NCBI GenBank assembly: GCA_010093685.1
Contig: MU006235.1
Coordinates: 573,780-637,779 of the forward strand
Reading direction: 5' to 3'
DNA from: Ophiobolus disseminans
Lineage: Eukaryota; Ascomycota; Dothideomycetes; Pleosporales; Phaeosphaeriaceae
DNA: 64,000 nucleotides
Part shown: piece by piece, positions 10,664 through 21,493 of the stretch
Numbering within the stretch: the first letter of the stretch is position 1
How the letters are laid out: every line of letters starts with the position of its first letter
Notes under the pieces: model-generated
What the model saw: the letters and a program-made list of their open reading frames with translations, nothing else
Told to the model about the DNA's origin: nothing
Database searches by the model: none
Position numbers and translations under genes: made by a program

Positions 10664-11840
10664 TTAATCTTGAACGGCGAGATACGCCTTGCAACTCGTC
10701 TTGAGCTCAATCAAGAAGTCAAGATAGCTTGTGGCGTACATATGGTATTGCTTTAGCTCGCCCAAAATCTCCATGTTAGATTTGAGAAATAGGAGAGCCT
10801 CTTGCGCCTTCTCGATATCTTGAATCCGCTGAAGGTCTTTGAAGGTGATACTTTGCTCTTGTCCTAAAGCGCAGAAGGCTGGTGCACCGTTGGATAATGA
10901 TAGCGCACTATGCATCTCCATATCGGGTCCAGTCGTCAAAGTCTTTCCACACTGCTCTCTCCAAAACCGGGGGTTGCCATCCCGTAACCTGTGAACGACA
11001 CGACGGAACGACGGAACTTTGATCCTGTACATCAATAGGCTTAGGTATGCCATAGTCGTTGTGATTTGGACCAGATTTGCTCCACGAGTTGCATGAGTAC
11101 GAATTAAGAAGCAATGTCGAGAGCTTGCGATGGACACGTTGGTGCGGTGAAGCCAGAATATATTTGAGCCGGATACTGAATTGTAACAATCTGACCTTCT
11201 CCAGAGAAAGTACCTGTCTCCGTACGAGACGTCATTGGGAATGTAGTCGATCAAGAAGGTGATCTCATAGAAGACTCGGCGAGAAGCGGAGAGCGCATCG
11301 GACTTGGTTGTCTGTTGACCTGGGCTGCCAATACATCCCTTTTGAGCTTATGGAGCTCATCCTCCAAGTCATTGATATACCAGGGCCAGTGCGGCTGAAA
11401 ATGCTTCGCTGCACGACCCAAGCTTCCTGGATGGGGACAATGCTGAGGCTTCTGTCATACGATGTTTGATCAATTTATTGCCTTTCACAAAGATCCACAG
11501 CGCTCGACCAATTTTGATATCGAACTCATGGTAGATTGCGGTTTGGCGTATGGACCATTGAAGTCCTGGTTGCGTTCTTGAACTTTCGCAGAGCGAAGGT
11601 TATAGCATAGTCGTAGATCTACCCCGGATCGACCGAGACTGGGAGGTCCCGGAGATTGACAGTACAGCTATGGTGGAACTGCATGTCACCATTGTCGAAA
11701 TCCAGAAAACCAATGGCGGCCTGGTCTAGTTTCCCGTTGAACAATGAACTGGCGTGGAAGGACAACCTGTCGTAGTATGCTTGGATATTGTGACTAAGTG
11801 CATCGTGGTGAATCAGAGGCTTTGAAAGTCGAGGATTCAC
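10664..11840 (-). pseudogene. Decayed fungal CorA-like membrane protein gene
   Basis: Pieces of one family are spread over different minus-strand frames. At 11840-11619 there is HHDALSHNIQAYYDRLSF followed by GKLDQAAIGFLDFDN. At about 11560-11440 a second frame gives QWSIRQTAIYHEFDIK and LWIFVKGNKLIKHRM. At about 11410-11330 there is HWPWYINDLEDELHKL. At about 10870-10664 there is SITFKDLQRIQDIEKAQEAL and TSYLDFLIELKTSCK. In order these match fungal CorA-like proteins (relatives of CorA Mg2+ transporters) up to the coiled coil, but the C-terminal membrane helices are missing or unreadable. Frame changes and stops between pieces are too many to be introns. The 196-aa frame at 10664-11254 is only partly the true frame. 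Confidence 0.6.
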
Positions 11841-11879
11841 TCGCAGGAACGAATGAAAGCATCGTTGACATCCAGCGGA

Positions 11880-12651
11880 AGCTGAGTGAGCTGCACCAGC
11901 TCAACAATATGAGATGTAGGTGTGTATTCTTGTGACCACGTTAACCTCTCGATTTATAGACCGCAAGAAAAAGGAGCGAGGCAAAGCAGGGCCCTTGAGT
12001 AAGCCACGGAAAAACGCTTGTAAACCAATGGCGCGTCGTAACCGATATTGTACAGCCGTACATGCTGCAGTGAAGAATCGCAAGATAAGCTGTCGTCTTT
12101 TACTATTGGACAAGACGGTGGGGTAGAGCGGGCATGCGACACTTTTCATGGCTGGCAGGCCAAGCGTTGCGTGAAATCTACGGTAGTCTACGGTAGAGAA
12201 ATGTGCTCGATTAGGAAGGTTCTGGTGGGTATCGATTGCGGCACGGTTTTTACACGATGCAGCCCCACTTCCTTGAATACATTTCGGTAGCCCAAGCTCC
12301 AGTGGTGTGCCCAGGTGAGTTCTCCGTCACGTGGTGGTTGATTGCTTGAAATCATCGAAAAAAAAGTTTTGCATTGTTTACCTACCCTTTTAGGCAGGCC
12401 CTCAACTTACTTGCCTGATTAGGAAAGTTCGAGCTGGAATCGTTGCGGCATGTTTTCTCGAGGGAAAACTTGCAGCAATCCACAATCCACAAATATACCC
12501 GATTAGGTAGGTATACATGTGGGGAGTAGCTCCTTGGCATGGTCAGAGGTCACGCCTCGACGCGTTGCAAGACGCGCTAACACCCCGCATAAGACTGTCT
12601 CCGCTACGACATCCCATATCAACCACACATCAACAGTAGTCACAGTGCGCA
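11880..12651. other. Intergenic; two diverged approximately 40-bp direct repeats
   Basis: No gene seen. Segments at about 12208-12250 and 12417-12458, each starting GATTAGGAA and holding TTGCGGCA, look like diverged copies of each other. A 10-bp tandem (TCTACGGTAG twice) lies at about 12177-12196. The end of the stretch is the promoter of the Fta4-like gene. Confidence 0.35.
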
Positions 12652-13469
12652 ATGTCTAAAGAACAGCAACGCACCATCTCAGAGCAGAAACAGGTGTTTC
12701 TTCAATCCCGCAAGCAGCTCCTGTCGCGCGGTATTCCACCATCGGAACGGCTCCGGACTGTAGCTGAAGATGGAGGCATTGAGCTCAGCGTGCTGAAGGG
12801 AGTACTAGACAAGGGTATATATGCATGTACCTGATATTGCTAACTTAATCTAACAATTATATAGTCAATCGCGACCTCAAACATCATTCACGAACAGTCT
12901 ACAGCCGCCAAATGATCGAACACATCGTCGCGCAGATCGATGAGATATACCTTGGATCAGGCACGCGCGAAATCGATGAGGAACTTGACGCGGCCACCGA
13001 CTTAGCCGACGATGCGAACACAGTAGGCCGGAACGACGATCTCACGCGAGACGAGCACATCGCAAAGCTACCAGCGCTATGGGATACATCCGCCGACCCC
13101 AACTCACGCACTAGCGACATCGATCAAGACGACTACCTCGCCTCTGTGTCGCGCCTACAAGACCTATCTGCGCGCCGTCAGACACTACAGAACAAACTCA
13201 ACAAATACAAGACTTTGCTGTCACTACTTGAACCGTATCGCAAGCCGAAGGAGAACATACAGCCGAATCTGGTGTGGAAGGAGTCGCCACTGGCACCGGA
13301 ACTTGCCAAGACGCGGACACTGGCTATCCGTGTTGCGGGAAGAGTGGAGGAGCGGTTTGGAGATGTGCAGGTGCCGGCTACTGCTGAAGACGAGGACGAG
13401 GATGTCGATATGGATGCTTTGCAGGATGTGGGAAACAAAAAGGTGGACAGGGTGCTTGCCAATTGGTGA
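12652..13469 (+). CDS. Kinetochore Sim4/COMA complex subunit Fta4-like
   Basis: Predicted inner-kinetochore (CCAN) subunit of 255 aa. Exons are 12652-12814 and 12865-13469. The 50-nt intron (GTATAT, branch TCTAAC, ATATAG) joins in phase as Val. Family features recalled for the FTA4 domain: an N-terminal helix with LQSRKQLLSRGIPPSERLR, then HHSRTVYSRQ...HIVAQIDEIYL, an acidic linker, a SVSRLQDLSARRQTLQNKL coiled coil, and a LLEPYRKPKENIQPNLVW...ELAKTRTLAIRVAGRV block near the C-terminus. The tail is acidic (EDEDEDVDMD). S. pombe Fta4 and budding-yeast Nkp1 are the usual comparisons. Kinetochore function is inferred from this match. Confidence 0.82.
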
Positions 13470-13753
13470 GCTGTCGCAAGATCCGGTGGTAGGTGTCGGG
13501 CCATGTGTTGCGCCTTCCATGATGTCACACCAAACAACAGCAGTATCGGCTACTTAACTTGTCACCACGCTCTGGAAATCGCCCAAGACCATTGCTATCT
13601 TCAGCATTCGCATTCGCTACTATCCATTGCTATCGCTTGTTCTCGCGATAAACACTCAGTACTGTATATGCTATCGACGAGCAGTTCATTCGCTACCGGA
13701 GACAAGATTCATCAGTAATTTTTCAACCCCTGGCTTTCATCCATTGGGGAACC

Positions 13754-14459
13754 ATGGACAGTTTTGGCACGTCTCCCATTTCTGCTGTGCCACAGCCGTT
13801 TCGTCGCTCTACTCCTGAGATATATACACCGACCGGCGGGCAATTGAGTAGGGGCCGGAGCCGTTTTCGCAGGCCGCTCAACATAACCGCTAATAACCAC
13901 ACTCGTACTTCTACGCCTAGTCGATCTGGACATTTGGTGGAAAAGAAGGGGGGATGGTGGCGCACTCAATAGAACCGGTTGCGCGATGCTTCTCAGACCT
14001 CGAGACGCGCGAACACAGGACCGATGGTAGGAGGCGAAGGAGGTAGGTCGACGCATAGTAAAAGGAGGGAGACTAAGCTGACGATTCATAGATTTTGACG
14101 AGAAGAGCGATTCAGAAACCTCGTCGGTTGCAACAGCTGGCCCAGATACTCGAGCTGATATCAGTCCACGAAGTCGTAGTGTCGAGACAGCAGCATCAGA
14201 ACATACGCCTGTCAATGAGAAGCAGACCCGGACCTCTGAAGACACCGATCCTCCCCTTGACCTTTCCAGGAGATCAAGCAACGAGCAGAGCGGTTATGAT
14301 ACCTGGAGCAACGCAAAAGGACTACACAACCTCAATAAGAGTGTCATGGCCGCGGCAAAGAGACTTGCTCCCGACAGCTCGCACGAGCTGATTGCGCAGC
14401 TGACCCGAGAGAACGAGGCATTGGCCAGGCACAACCCGAAACCGGTGCGAAGAGCATGA
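13754..14459 (+). CDS. Hypothetical Ser/Arg-rich protein interrupted by an in-frame TAG
   Basis: Exons 13754-14042 and 14092-14459 are joined by a clear 49-nt intron (GTAGGT, branch GCTGAC, ATAG) in phase (Gly then Asp). This gives 218 codons except for TAG at 13970-13972 in exon 1. Sequence on both sides of the TAG has the same basic, Ser-rich character, and the phase of the intron supports coding on the far side. The only intron that could remove the stop in frame would be 36 nt (GTGGAA...AATAG), too short. So this is a nonsense mutation, a sequence error or stop read-through. The C-terminus has a short helix (ELIAQLTRENEALARHN). The family is not recognised, and a later exon ending ELLEGERTQ near 14550 is possible. 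Confidence 0.45.
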
Positions 14460-14853
14460 GCAGGCTCCCGTGATGGAGCCTAAGGTACAAAGCAGCAGCT
14501 GACTGATGATGCGTACTCATGGAACTGCTCGAAGGCGAGAGAACCCAGTAAAAGGTTGACCTCGTACGTTTCGAGGCCATCTCAGTGATGGCAGTATGTA
14601 TGCCAAGACGCTAGTACATGAATGTGAAAGTCGGCCTGAGACCCTGCAATAGCTCCCGTGAGATGCATACAACACGCTCTTTTTGCGCGATTGCATGATA
14701 CGTAGTCTAGTGTAATCGTAGGCAGCTCGTGCGTCAACTACTGCAAACGCGCGCGCACCGTTTCCGCGATAGTCGAGCTGCGCCTTAATCTAACGACCCC
14801 AACCTACTCCACCTCGAAACACGCCGCGCGCATCCCCACATCTCACCGCCGCA
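14460..14853. other. Intergenic region
   Basis: Promoter region of the coiled-coil gene at 14854. The possible extra 3' exon noted for the upstream gene (about 14520-14550) would lie here. Nothing else is seen. Confidence 0.4.
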
Positions 14854-15719
14854 ATGAACAACTACTCCTTCCTCTCTTCCGACTCGAATTCCAACAACCC
14901 CAACATGCAGCAGAATATGCAACCCCGCGCGCCGCCCTCGCCCTCACCGTCGCAAACCGGCTCACAATACAATGGCAACGGCGCGCAACAGAACGGCATA
15001 CCCATGGTCAATGGCCTGCCGTCTGGCGGCCAGCAAACAGACATGAACCATCTTTGGGCGGTGGTGCAGCAGCTAAGCCAGGTGCTGGAGGACAACAAAC
15101 AACAGACGGCAGGCATAGTGAATGGCGTCAATGCCGTGCGGGCGCGGGCAGCAGAGGAGAGCGGGGCTGTCAACGGGAACGGCGGGTTCAGACAGGTTAA
15201 TGGGGAGCTAGACGGTATGTGCAGAGCCCAGGCAATGCGTCCCAGCCTGCATGAGACGAAAAATGACGGCTAACACTTGCTATAGCTGCAACGCGCCATG
15301 CCGAAATCGCACACCTACAGTCTCAACTCACCTCCACGCAAACGCACCTCTCGACCTTATCCTCCTCGAACACAGCGCTGCAATCCCTGCTTACAGATTA
15401 CGAAAACGCGCTTACCCTCCTCCTCGATAAACTGCGCCCGTATGCGTACAATCAGACATCCTCCATCCTCGCGCTGCACAAACACTACCAGAAGCTGCTG
15501 GAGGAAGAGCGCGGCGTCAGCATGCAGCTGCGGCTCGAGCACGCGGAGTGGCAGGCGGGGCTGGGTCGAGTGGCGGATTACGCGCGCACGGCGCTGAAGA
15601 GTCAGGGCGAGAGCGAGGAGGGGCTGCGGAGGGAGATACGCGGGTTGAAAGAGGAGAATAGGGTGTTGAGGGGCTTGTGTGGGTGGGAGGATAGAGAGGA
15701 TGATGAGAAAGATTCCTGA
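14854..15719 (+). CDS. Coiled-coil protein, possibly SIKE/FGFR1OP2-like
   Basis: 264 aa from exons 14854-15214 and 15286-15719. The 71-nt intron (GTATGT, GCTAAC, TATAG) joins in phase. The N-terminal 100 residues are Asn/Gln/Pro-rich and disordered. From about residue 120 the protein is a long coiled coil: EIAHLQSQL, then LLLDKLRPYAYNQTSSILALH, YQKLLEEERGVSMQLRLEH and a final REIRGLKEENRVLRGLCGW. The last segment, with LEHAEWQ and LKEENRVLR, recalls SIKE-family subunits of the STRIPAK complex, but I cannot confirm this without a profile search. No membrane or catalytic features are seen. The gene structure is secure; the function is not. Confidence 0.7.
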
Positions 15720-15917
15720 GATTTTGGGGGTTTATATATATGCATAGCGAGGGCGTTCAAGTGGGATATCACGGGTCGCAATATTTGTCGCATGTTCAGT
15801 GATGCTAGCGTAGTAGCAATATCAATAACAATAAGAATATGAACTTTCAACTACCATACCCAACATACAACATCCCACCCCACCCTATCCACCCATATCC
15901 AACTCCTCCCCACACCC

Positions 15918-17855
15918 TCACCGATCAGGCAAAACATACCTCCTCTCAACACTCATCTCCCGATCCGCCTCATCCTCGCCCTCAAACTTCAACTGCACCA
16001 GATTCTCCACGCCCCCCACCTCCCCCTCCTCCCTCTTAACCTTGCCATTCCCGCCCACAAACCAATCCGCCACCCTCCAACTCGCCACCACCTCTGCCTT
16101 GTAAAACGTCGTCGTGCCGGGGTACAGCGCGAGGACGTTCTTGCCGCGGCTGAGGTCGGGCAAGGTGAGGTTAGCGCTGGGCGCGGGGATAGGGACTAGG
16201 TGGTTCACGGATGCGCGGTAGGGGATGGATGGTGTGGGTGGGTCTGGGTCCGCGTCGATGATTTCGTACCGGCGTTGTTTGCCTTCGCCGATGACAGATG
16301 TGACGCGGCAGAGGATGCCTTCGCCTTCTGTGTTTGTGCGTTTCTTGGGGTCTCGGTAGAGGACTTCTGTGGAGGGGAGGAGGCGAGTTTTGGAGAGGTC
16401 TGTGGTGGGTCGGGGTTAGCGGAGGGTTCAAATGGGGCAGAGGGGTGGTGCGGATCGATTGGGAGAGGCAATTGTGGAGATAAAGGGCCGTGAGATAGTG
16501 ACTCAAGGAGAAGAGGAAGATTGAAGACGGTTTACAGGAAAGACAAATGAGATTTTAAAACAGGTTTGCTATACTAGCACGGCTAAGAGATGCTTTTTTG
16601 TTCGACCTGGCAGACCCAGGCAGCCGAAGAGCGGGTATCATTCATCCGAAATCTTGACGCCTTCCATACTAGTAGAGGGGAGAATGTCGCTTTTCGATAC
16701 GTTATTATAAAAGAAAATAGTGTGTTGCGCACAACTAGTCAGTGCTTTATCGTGTAGTGCCGTGCTTGAGAGAAGAAGAGAGTGAAGAGCGCTTCTTCTT
16801 ACCCTTACCCGAATCATCTTTGTCGTCTTCAAGTTTCGCACTCGCCTCTCTCGCCGCAGGTACCGAGCCCGCTCGACTCCCGCCGCTCTTCGCAACAAGT
16901 CTATCTTTCTGGCTGCTGATGACAACCTTCGGGCTTGGACCGCCAGGGCTGTCTGCAACCATACTTTCGCGATCGTCTACGTTGTCGGTCAATTTCCGCT
17001 TGCCGTGGCGATCACGTCCGGCTTTGTTGTGGCCGACACTAGTTGCGCGCGAGGCGGACGATGGCGCGGCGTCGTCGGCATTGCGAAGGGCGGAAAGAAG
17101 TTCGAGTTGGGCGCAGATGTCGTTTCCACTTGAATCCGTTGTCTTGAGCATGGACGAGAGCTGGTTGGTGATCTTGATGTTTTCCCTAAGAAGTGTCTCT
17201 AGTTCAGAGTCTATGCGTGACGAAGGAGCGTCACCTCGGGCTAGTCTTGTCAGATACTGCTAGAAGAAAGCTTGCTCGGAACAGAAGTAAACGCACCCAC
17301 TCGAGCATTTTGGTCGGTCTCGAGGTCAAGAATCTTTCTCTGCACGTCATCTGACTCTTTCTGTTTCGAGTCAGTTTCAATTATTGTGTGTAGAGAATGC
17401 AGACCCGGTGCTGAAGAGGCAGCAAGAGGCAGAGGGAGCTGGATCCACGAAAGAACAATAGTGGGCAGGATGTGAACAGAAGGTCGTGAAGATCTCGCTC
17501 ACTTCTAGACGATTGAAGCGTTTTGACCAATCTTGGATTCTTCTCCACGACAGTTGCTGCTTTCGTGAAGCCGAGGGTGTTTCGCTAGCATAACCTCGTG
17601 ACGATGCCAACTGCTTGGGGGTATTTGAGGAGGGCAGTACAAAATCGTTCTTTCTCCAAGAACGTCTACTCATAGTGATATGAAATGCGGTAGCGATACG
17701 TATATTGGTGCGATGCAATATGGAATAATTAGGACTGCGCTTACCATGAGTAGGTCTATCCGTCGTGCATCAGCTCGGATCTGATTCCAGAGCGCTCTTT
17801 CCTCGTCAAACTCGTCTTTGATCTGCCCGGCTCGGGGGCGACTGCGTGCCGCCAT
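15918..17855 (-). CDS. sgf29: SAGA-associated factor 29 (tandem tudor)
   Basis: Chromatin reader of the SAGA histone acetyltransferase complex; the family binds H3K4me3. Model: exons 17855-17745, 17360-17297, 17240-16809 and 16399-15918, in phase, 362 aa. The N-terminus (DEERALWNQIRADARRIDLLM) and the coil TLLRENIKITNQL match fungal Sgf29. A Ser/Lys-rich linker follows, then the tudor half: EGEGILCRVTSVIGEGKQRRYE, DPDPPT, NHLVPIP, VLALYPGTTTFYKAEVV and VERRYVLPD. Introns 1 (384 nt) and 3 (409 nt) are unusually long for this window, so small exons may be missed. The middle intron is a normal 56 nt. The family call is firm. The exact junctions of introns 1 and 3 are tentative. Confidence 0.8.
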
Positions 17856-18389
17856 GGTCAGTGAAGGTGTATTCAATCGATGCTTGAATCCTTGAGGCAA
17901 CTGCAACCGGGAGGAATATCGTGGTGATGCGGAATGGACGTGCGGATAAGAGAGCGGGAATGCGCGAGGTGCAATTAGCGGTCCTGCAGGTACGCTCCGT
18001 GGCACACTGGACCGAGAGCTAGAGATGCACCCCCGCAGATGAGGGATGGTGGTATATATGGCCCGCAGCTTAAACCAACGGCAGTCATTCTGTGGTTACG
18101 CGGAGGTGAGGACGCCCGCCCCCACCAAACCAAACACTGAAGTGCGCACTGACCTCCAAACTTCATTCACACACAGCTGCACTCTGCACATCACAATCTG
18201 GAGTCGGACGCATGATATCTATTCACGATTGGCTCTCGGGCTTTAAGTAATGCAAATAGAAACATGGATGGCTGTAGATGGTACCATGTTCGTCAAATTC
18301 GTCTCCCAGACTCAACACCGGTAATGCGCCGAGAAGCGACTTCACTCCAAGAAATGACATCCCGCAAGACCAGAATAGTATATCGTAAT
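17856..18389. other. Intergenic region upstream of sgf29
   Basis: Promoter of the minus-strand sgf29 gene and the 3' side of the next minus-strand gene. No supported gene, repeat or RNA. Confidence 0.45.
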
Positions 18390-18869
18390 TCACCTACGCG
18401 CTTTCCTCTCAAGCGGCGTTGGCGTACTAGCTTTCAGCCTCGTACCCCACACATTCAACTCCGGCCCTTTAGCTCTAGCAACCCGCCATTCATCCTTCTC
18501 GTAGTTATTGTGGAAAGTGCGGTCCATAAAGTCCCTCCATCGCTCGCGCAGCGTCTTATTCTTTCGGTTTGCGCGACGCTCAGCATCTAAGTCAACATGT
18601 GGGGAAGCTAGAATGGCATTGATGGTGGCTGCCGGCGCGCTGTTTCGATGCTGGTGTGGGGGCTTGATGGGCGTCTGAAGGGTTGTCGAAGACGTTGGAC
18701 GGACTTGTCTCTGGGTGGATTGGTTGTTGGGATATTGTGGTGGTTGGCCGGATGGTTCGGAGTCGTAGTAGATTGGCGGTGCATCGTCGAGGCTGGCAGT
18801 ATTGCGCTTGACATCAGGTTTCGAGATGGTTTGTTCTTTGTCGTGGTCGTAATCAGATTTTGTACCCAT
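18390..18869 (-). CDS. Conserved-looking hypothetical protein, 159 aa
   Basis: Single exon. The N-terminal two thirds are polar and disordered (YYDSEPSGQPPQYPNNQ). The C-terminal third is basic and helical: RRANRKNKTLRERWRDFMD, then HNNYEKDEWRVARAKGPELNVWG. The TLRERWRDF...WNVWG pattern resembles a short C-terminal motif of fungal proteins of unknown function. No signal peptide or membrane helix is seen. Confidence 0.6.
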   Translation of the reverse strand: MGTKSDYDHDKEQTISKPDVKRNTASLDDAPPIYYDSEPSGQPPQYPNNQSTQRQVRPTSSTTLQTPIKPPHQHRNSAPAATINAILASPHVDLDAERRANRKNKTLRERWRDFMDRTFHNNYEKDEWRVARAKGPELNVWGTRLKASTPTPLERKARR

Positions 18870-19342
18870 CGTATACGTAGACGCAGGGTAAGCGTTTGTA
18901 AGTTATGCACAACCGTGGAAGGTAACGTCAAAAGTAAATTGATGTATAATCAGCAAAGGAGGAGTCTTTAGTACAGAGTAGTAAGCAAAGTCTCTTGTTT
19001 AACATCATTGATGTGTGGTGTCGCGTGAGGCAAACCCAAGTGGCTCAGCAAGGCTGAGCCTAAGTCGGTAAAATGCTGCCTTGACGTCAGCCAATGAATC
19101 TCACACCACGTCGGTTAGAACGGCACGCAAAACGAAGGTTAATCGCTTAGCACACGGGTGCCGGAATGGAGGCTGACTGAAAGTGAGCATTGCGTCGTCC
19201 GTGCTCTTCTTACCAGGTTATTGACGGGGTAAGCCATAAATACCTAGGTAGTACTAAGAAGTTTCATTATATCATACCAATGCCATCGCTTGAAGACGAA
19301 TACAGAAGAAAAGTTGCCGTGATAGGGCTGTTGCCAAAAGAT
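18870..19342. other. Intergenic region with a TACCTAGGTA palindrome
   Basis: Holds the promoter of the 18869 gene and the 3' flank of the SET gene. One exact TACCTAGGTA palindrome lies at 19241-19250. No gene is seen. Confidence 0.5.
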
Positions 19343-20239
19343 TCAGTGCTCTCCTTGGCTTATAAGATCTGCTTCCTGCGCCTGCTTCTCAATCCGCGAT
19401 TGAACCTCTTTTGCGAGTTGGCATTTCAGCTCCTGCAAGAACGTTACCGATGAATCGACAGCCATTGAATCCAAACCAAAACACATTATACAGAGTTCCA
19501 GCTCTTTAATTGCAAACTTGACTGCCAGATCCAGTCGTCCATGCCTTTTCCAACCTATGGCAGCATCATGATGCGCCAAACCCATGGCTTCGCCCACAAG
19601 TCCCTCTTCTTTTAGCAGCTTAATCAGTTCCAGGGCAGCACTTGGCCAAGGCGATCTCCATAATTGTCTTCGTTCGAAGCGGATCTTTGCGTCCAATACT
19701 ACCATGCGCGCTCGACGGATATCGCTGGCTACGGCGCCCGTTCCACAAGCCGGACATGAGCACACAAATCCGTACGCGGAGAGCTTTTCGTGTCGTGATT
19801 TGATGGTTTGGTAGGGCCGCTCGTAGCTCAGAGTGATCTGGGTGCCCGTAGGTATTTCCACAATGGTGTGGACCGTGATTCGACACCATCGCGAGTTCCA
19901 TGTAAAACTGGCATTAGGAACACAGGCGTGATTGAAGCGTGCAGCCAGCGGGCAGATGGAAGTTCGAGAGCCGGTTTGCCAGGCGTTGGAGTTAAAAATG
20001 TCGATTACTTTCGCATCGCCTTCCGCTTCCGAGTTTTGAGCGTATAGACTGAGGTACTGCTCTTGCTCAACACCAGTGAGCTTGGAAAAGGCGGAGACAA
20101 CCGCTGCATTCGTGCGCGGTTCGCGCACGTTGAATAACGGTATTTCGCTGAGGATGAGCGTACCCGCGGGTATCAATGTCGCCGAAAAGCACCCAAGACC
20201 TTCGCCGGGAGCTGGCCGGACCGTGTAAAGAGATGTCAT
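19343..20239 (-). CDS. SET-domain protein (SMYD-like)
   Basis: 298-aa single-exon protein with a split SET domain of the type in fungal SMYD-like proteins, which are lysine methyltransferases or their relatives. The SET start is near residue 6 (VRPAPGEGLGCFSATLIPAGTLI). The AdoMet/active-site motif is RFNHACVPNA at about residues 105-114, followed by IPTGTQITLSYERPY. A post-SET-like Cys cluster lies in YGFVCSCPACG (about residues 153-163). No MYND zinc finger is present. The C-terminal 130 residues are helical and resemble the TPR-like tail of this class. Substrate unknown, and many fungal members of this type have no proven activity. Confidence 0.85.
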   Translation of the reverse strand: MTSLYTVRPAPGEGLGCFSATLIPAGTLILSEIPLFNVREPRTNAAVVSAFSKLTGVEQEQYLSLYAQNSEAEGDAKVIDIFNSNAWQTGSRTSICPLAARFNHACVPNASFTWNSRWCRITVHTIVEIPTGTQITLSYERPYQTIKSRHEKLSAYGFVCSCPACGTGAVASDIRRARMVVLDAKIRFERRQLWRSPWPSAALELIKLLKEEGLVGEAMGLAHHDAAIGWKRHGRLDLAVKFAIKELELCIMCFGLDSMAVDSSVTFLQELKCQLAKEVQSRIEKQAQEADLISQGEH

Positions 20240-20379
20240 TGCATTTGCTGAGGAAGTAGTTGGTTTATCGTGTTATGTATGACCGCCATATTGATCTTGT
20301 GGGGGTTGGTAAGCAAATGCTTCTGCCTACGTTGTTTCGGTAGTGGTATCGTGAGGCAACGAAGTTATCTCGGCTCAGA

Positions 20380-21114
20380 ATGAAATTTGGCGAGATGACG
20401 TCACCTGCTATCCACGCGAGCACTCTCTTCCAGCCTTCCCCTCTATCATACTTCGCTTCATCACGATTATACCCAACAAGGCTGCGCACGCGTAGACCAT
20501 CAAGATTGCCGTCGTTTAGTGCATTATACCATCAACATATGGACATGTGCATGGTGCGATGATTTAAAGCAAAGATGGGGTCCATGTTCCCTCTGCCACA
20601 ACGCGCAAGACTCACGCATGCACCTTCGACCGATGATCAATGCCGTCCTCGACTAGGCAGAGCGCATATTCTTCTAAGATTTCCTCTAGCACATCCGCCC
20701 ATGCTGATCAAGGTACATGGGAGCCAGGGACAGTGAGAGAATTAGTTCGTACAAGATATGGCAGCGCGCGGTCAGTGCATTGGCGATTGCACAGCCGACA
20801 GCCCTGCGGTAGAAGACGAATGAGATGGCAATGTGGTAACATAAGTTATACATTTCTCCGTTACTGTTGTAAGAGAACTCAATTATTGGCTCTCACGCCG
20901 CCGCGACTACCCCAACCTTACGCGCCTCGCGCTCGACGTCCTATCTATACCTGCCTCTAGCTGCGACTGTGAGCGCATGTTTAGTGAGCTTGGCGATTTT
21001 TTGCAGCCAAAAAAGAGGAAGATCTGATTCCAATTGCTGGTAGCAATACAATCAGTACGCGCTTGGTTGCGGGCTGGTTTTGGTATTGAAGGAGAGACTG
21101 CAGAGTCTCTATGA
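20380..21114 (+). mobile_element. hAT transposase relic (C-terminal dimerisation region)
   Basis: Transposon remnant. At about 20851-21114 one frame reads LNYWLSRRRDYPNLTRLALD, then VLSIPASSCDCERMFSELGDFL, the hAT C-terminal dimerisation signature (YP.L..LALD.LSIPASS...ER.FS). It passes an in-frame TGA at 21025-21027 and continues FQLLVAIQSVRAWLRAGFG, also a known fungal hAT tail. CGA to TGA would explain the stop. Upstream, a frame from 20380 with SPAIHASTLFQPSPLSYF resembles the hAT region before the dimerisation domain. Terminal inverted repeats and the N-terminal half were not found, so the limits are approximate. Confidence 0.7.
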
Positions 21115-21493
21115 TGCAAGTTCAAGAATAAACAAACTTTGGAACTAATCCACATCATCGCCGACTGGTGCCAACACACTAGGCGCAGCCGCATGAGCCA
21201 ATCTGCATTCAGCCTGGTTCATATGCGCCACATTTGGGTCGCTCTGCATCCTCAAAAGTACCATTACTGACACAGCAACTTTGGAAGACATTTTAGCACA
21301 ACAAACAGTAGTTCACTATGCGCGACGTAGCACTCCAACAGATCGTTCTCAACGTCACGAGCGTAACCCATGAGGAGACCGTACTTTCCAACACTGAAGT
21401 ACTTGACCAGCAAAACCAGCCGCCACTTCCGTTGCATGTTGATTGCGACTTCCCGACAACATTTAAAACACTTGGGTAGCTAACAATCAGTGA
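21115..21493. other. Intergenic or unplaced 5' exon of the DUF6536 gene
   Basis: A short frame from ATG at 21318 to about 21475 could be a first exon of the next gene, but I found no intron that joins it in phase. Confidence 0.3.

Noticed and set aside
17377..17718. 113-aa minus-strand frame within sgf29 intron 1
   Set aside because: It does not splice in phase with the flanking exons and resembles no Sgf29 sequence. Kept only as a reason to question the intron length.
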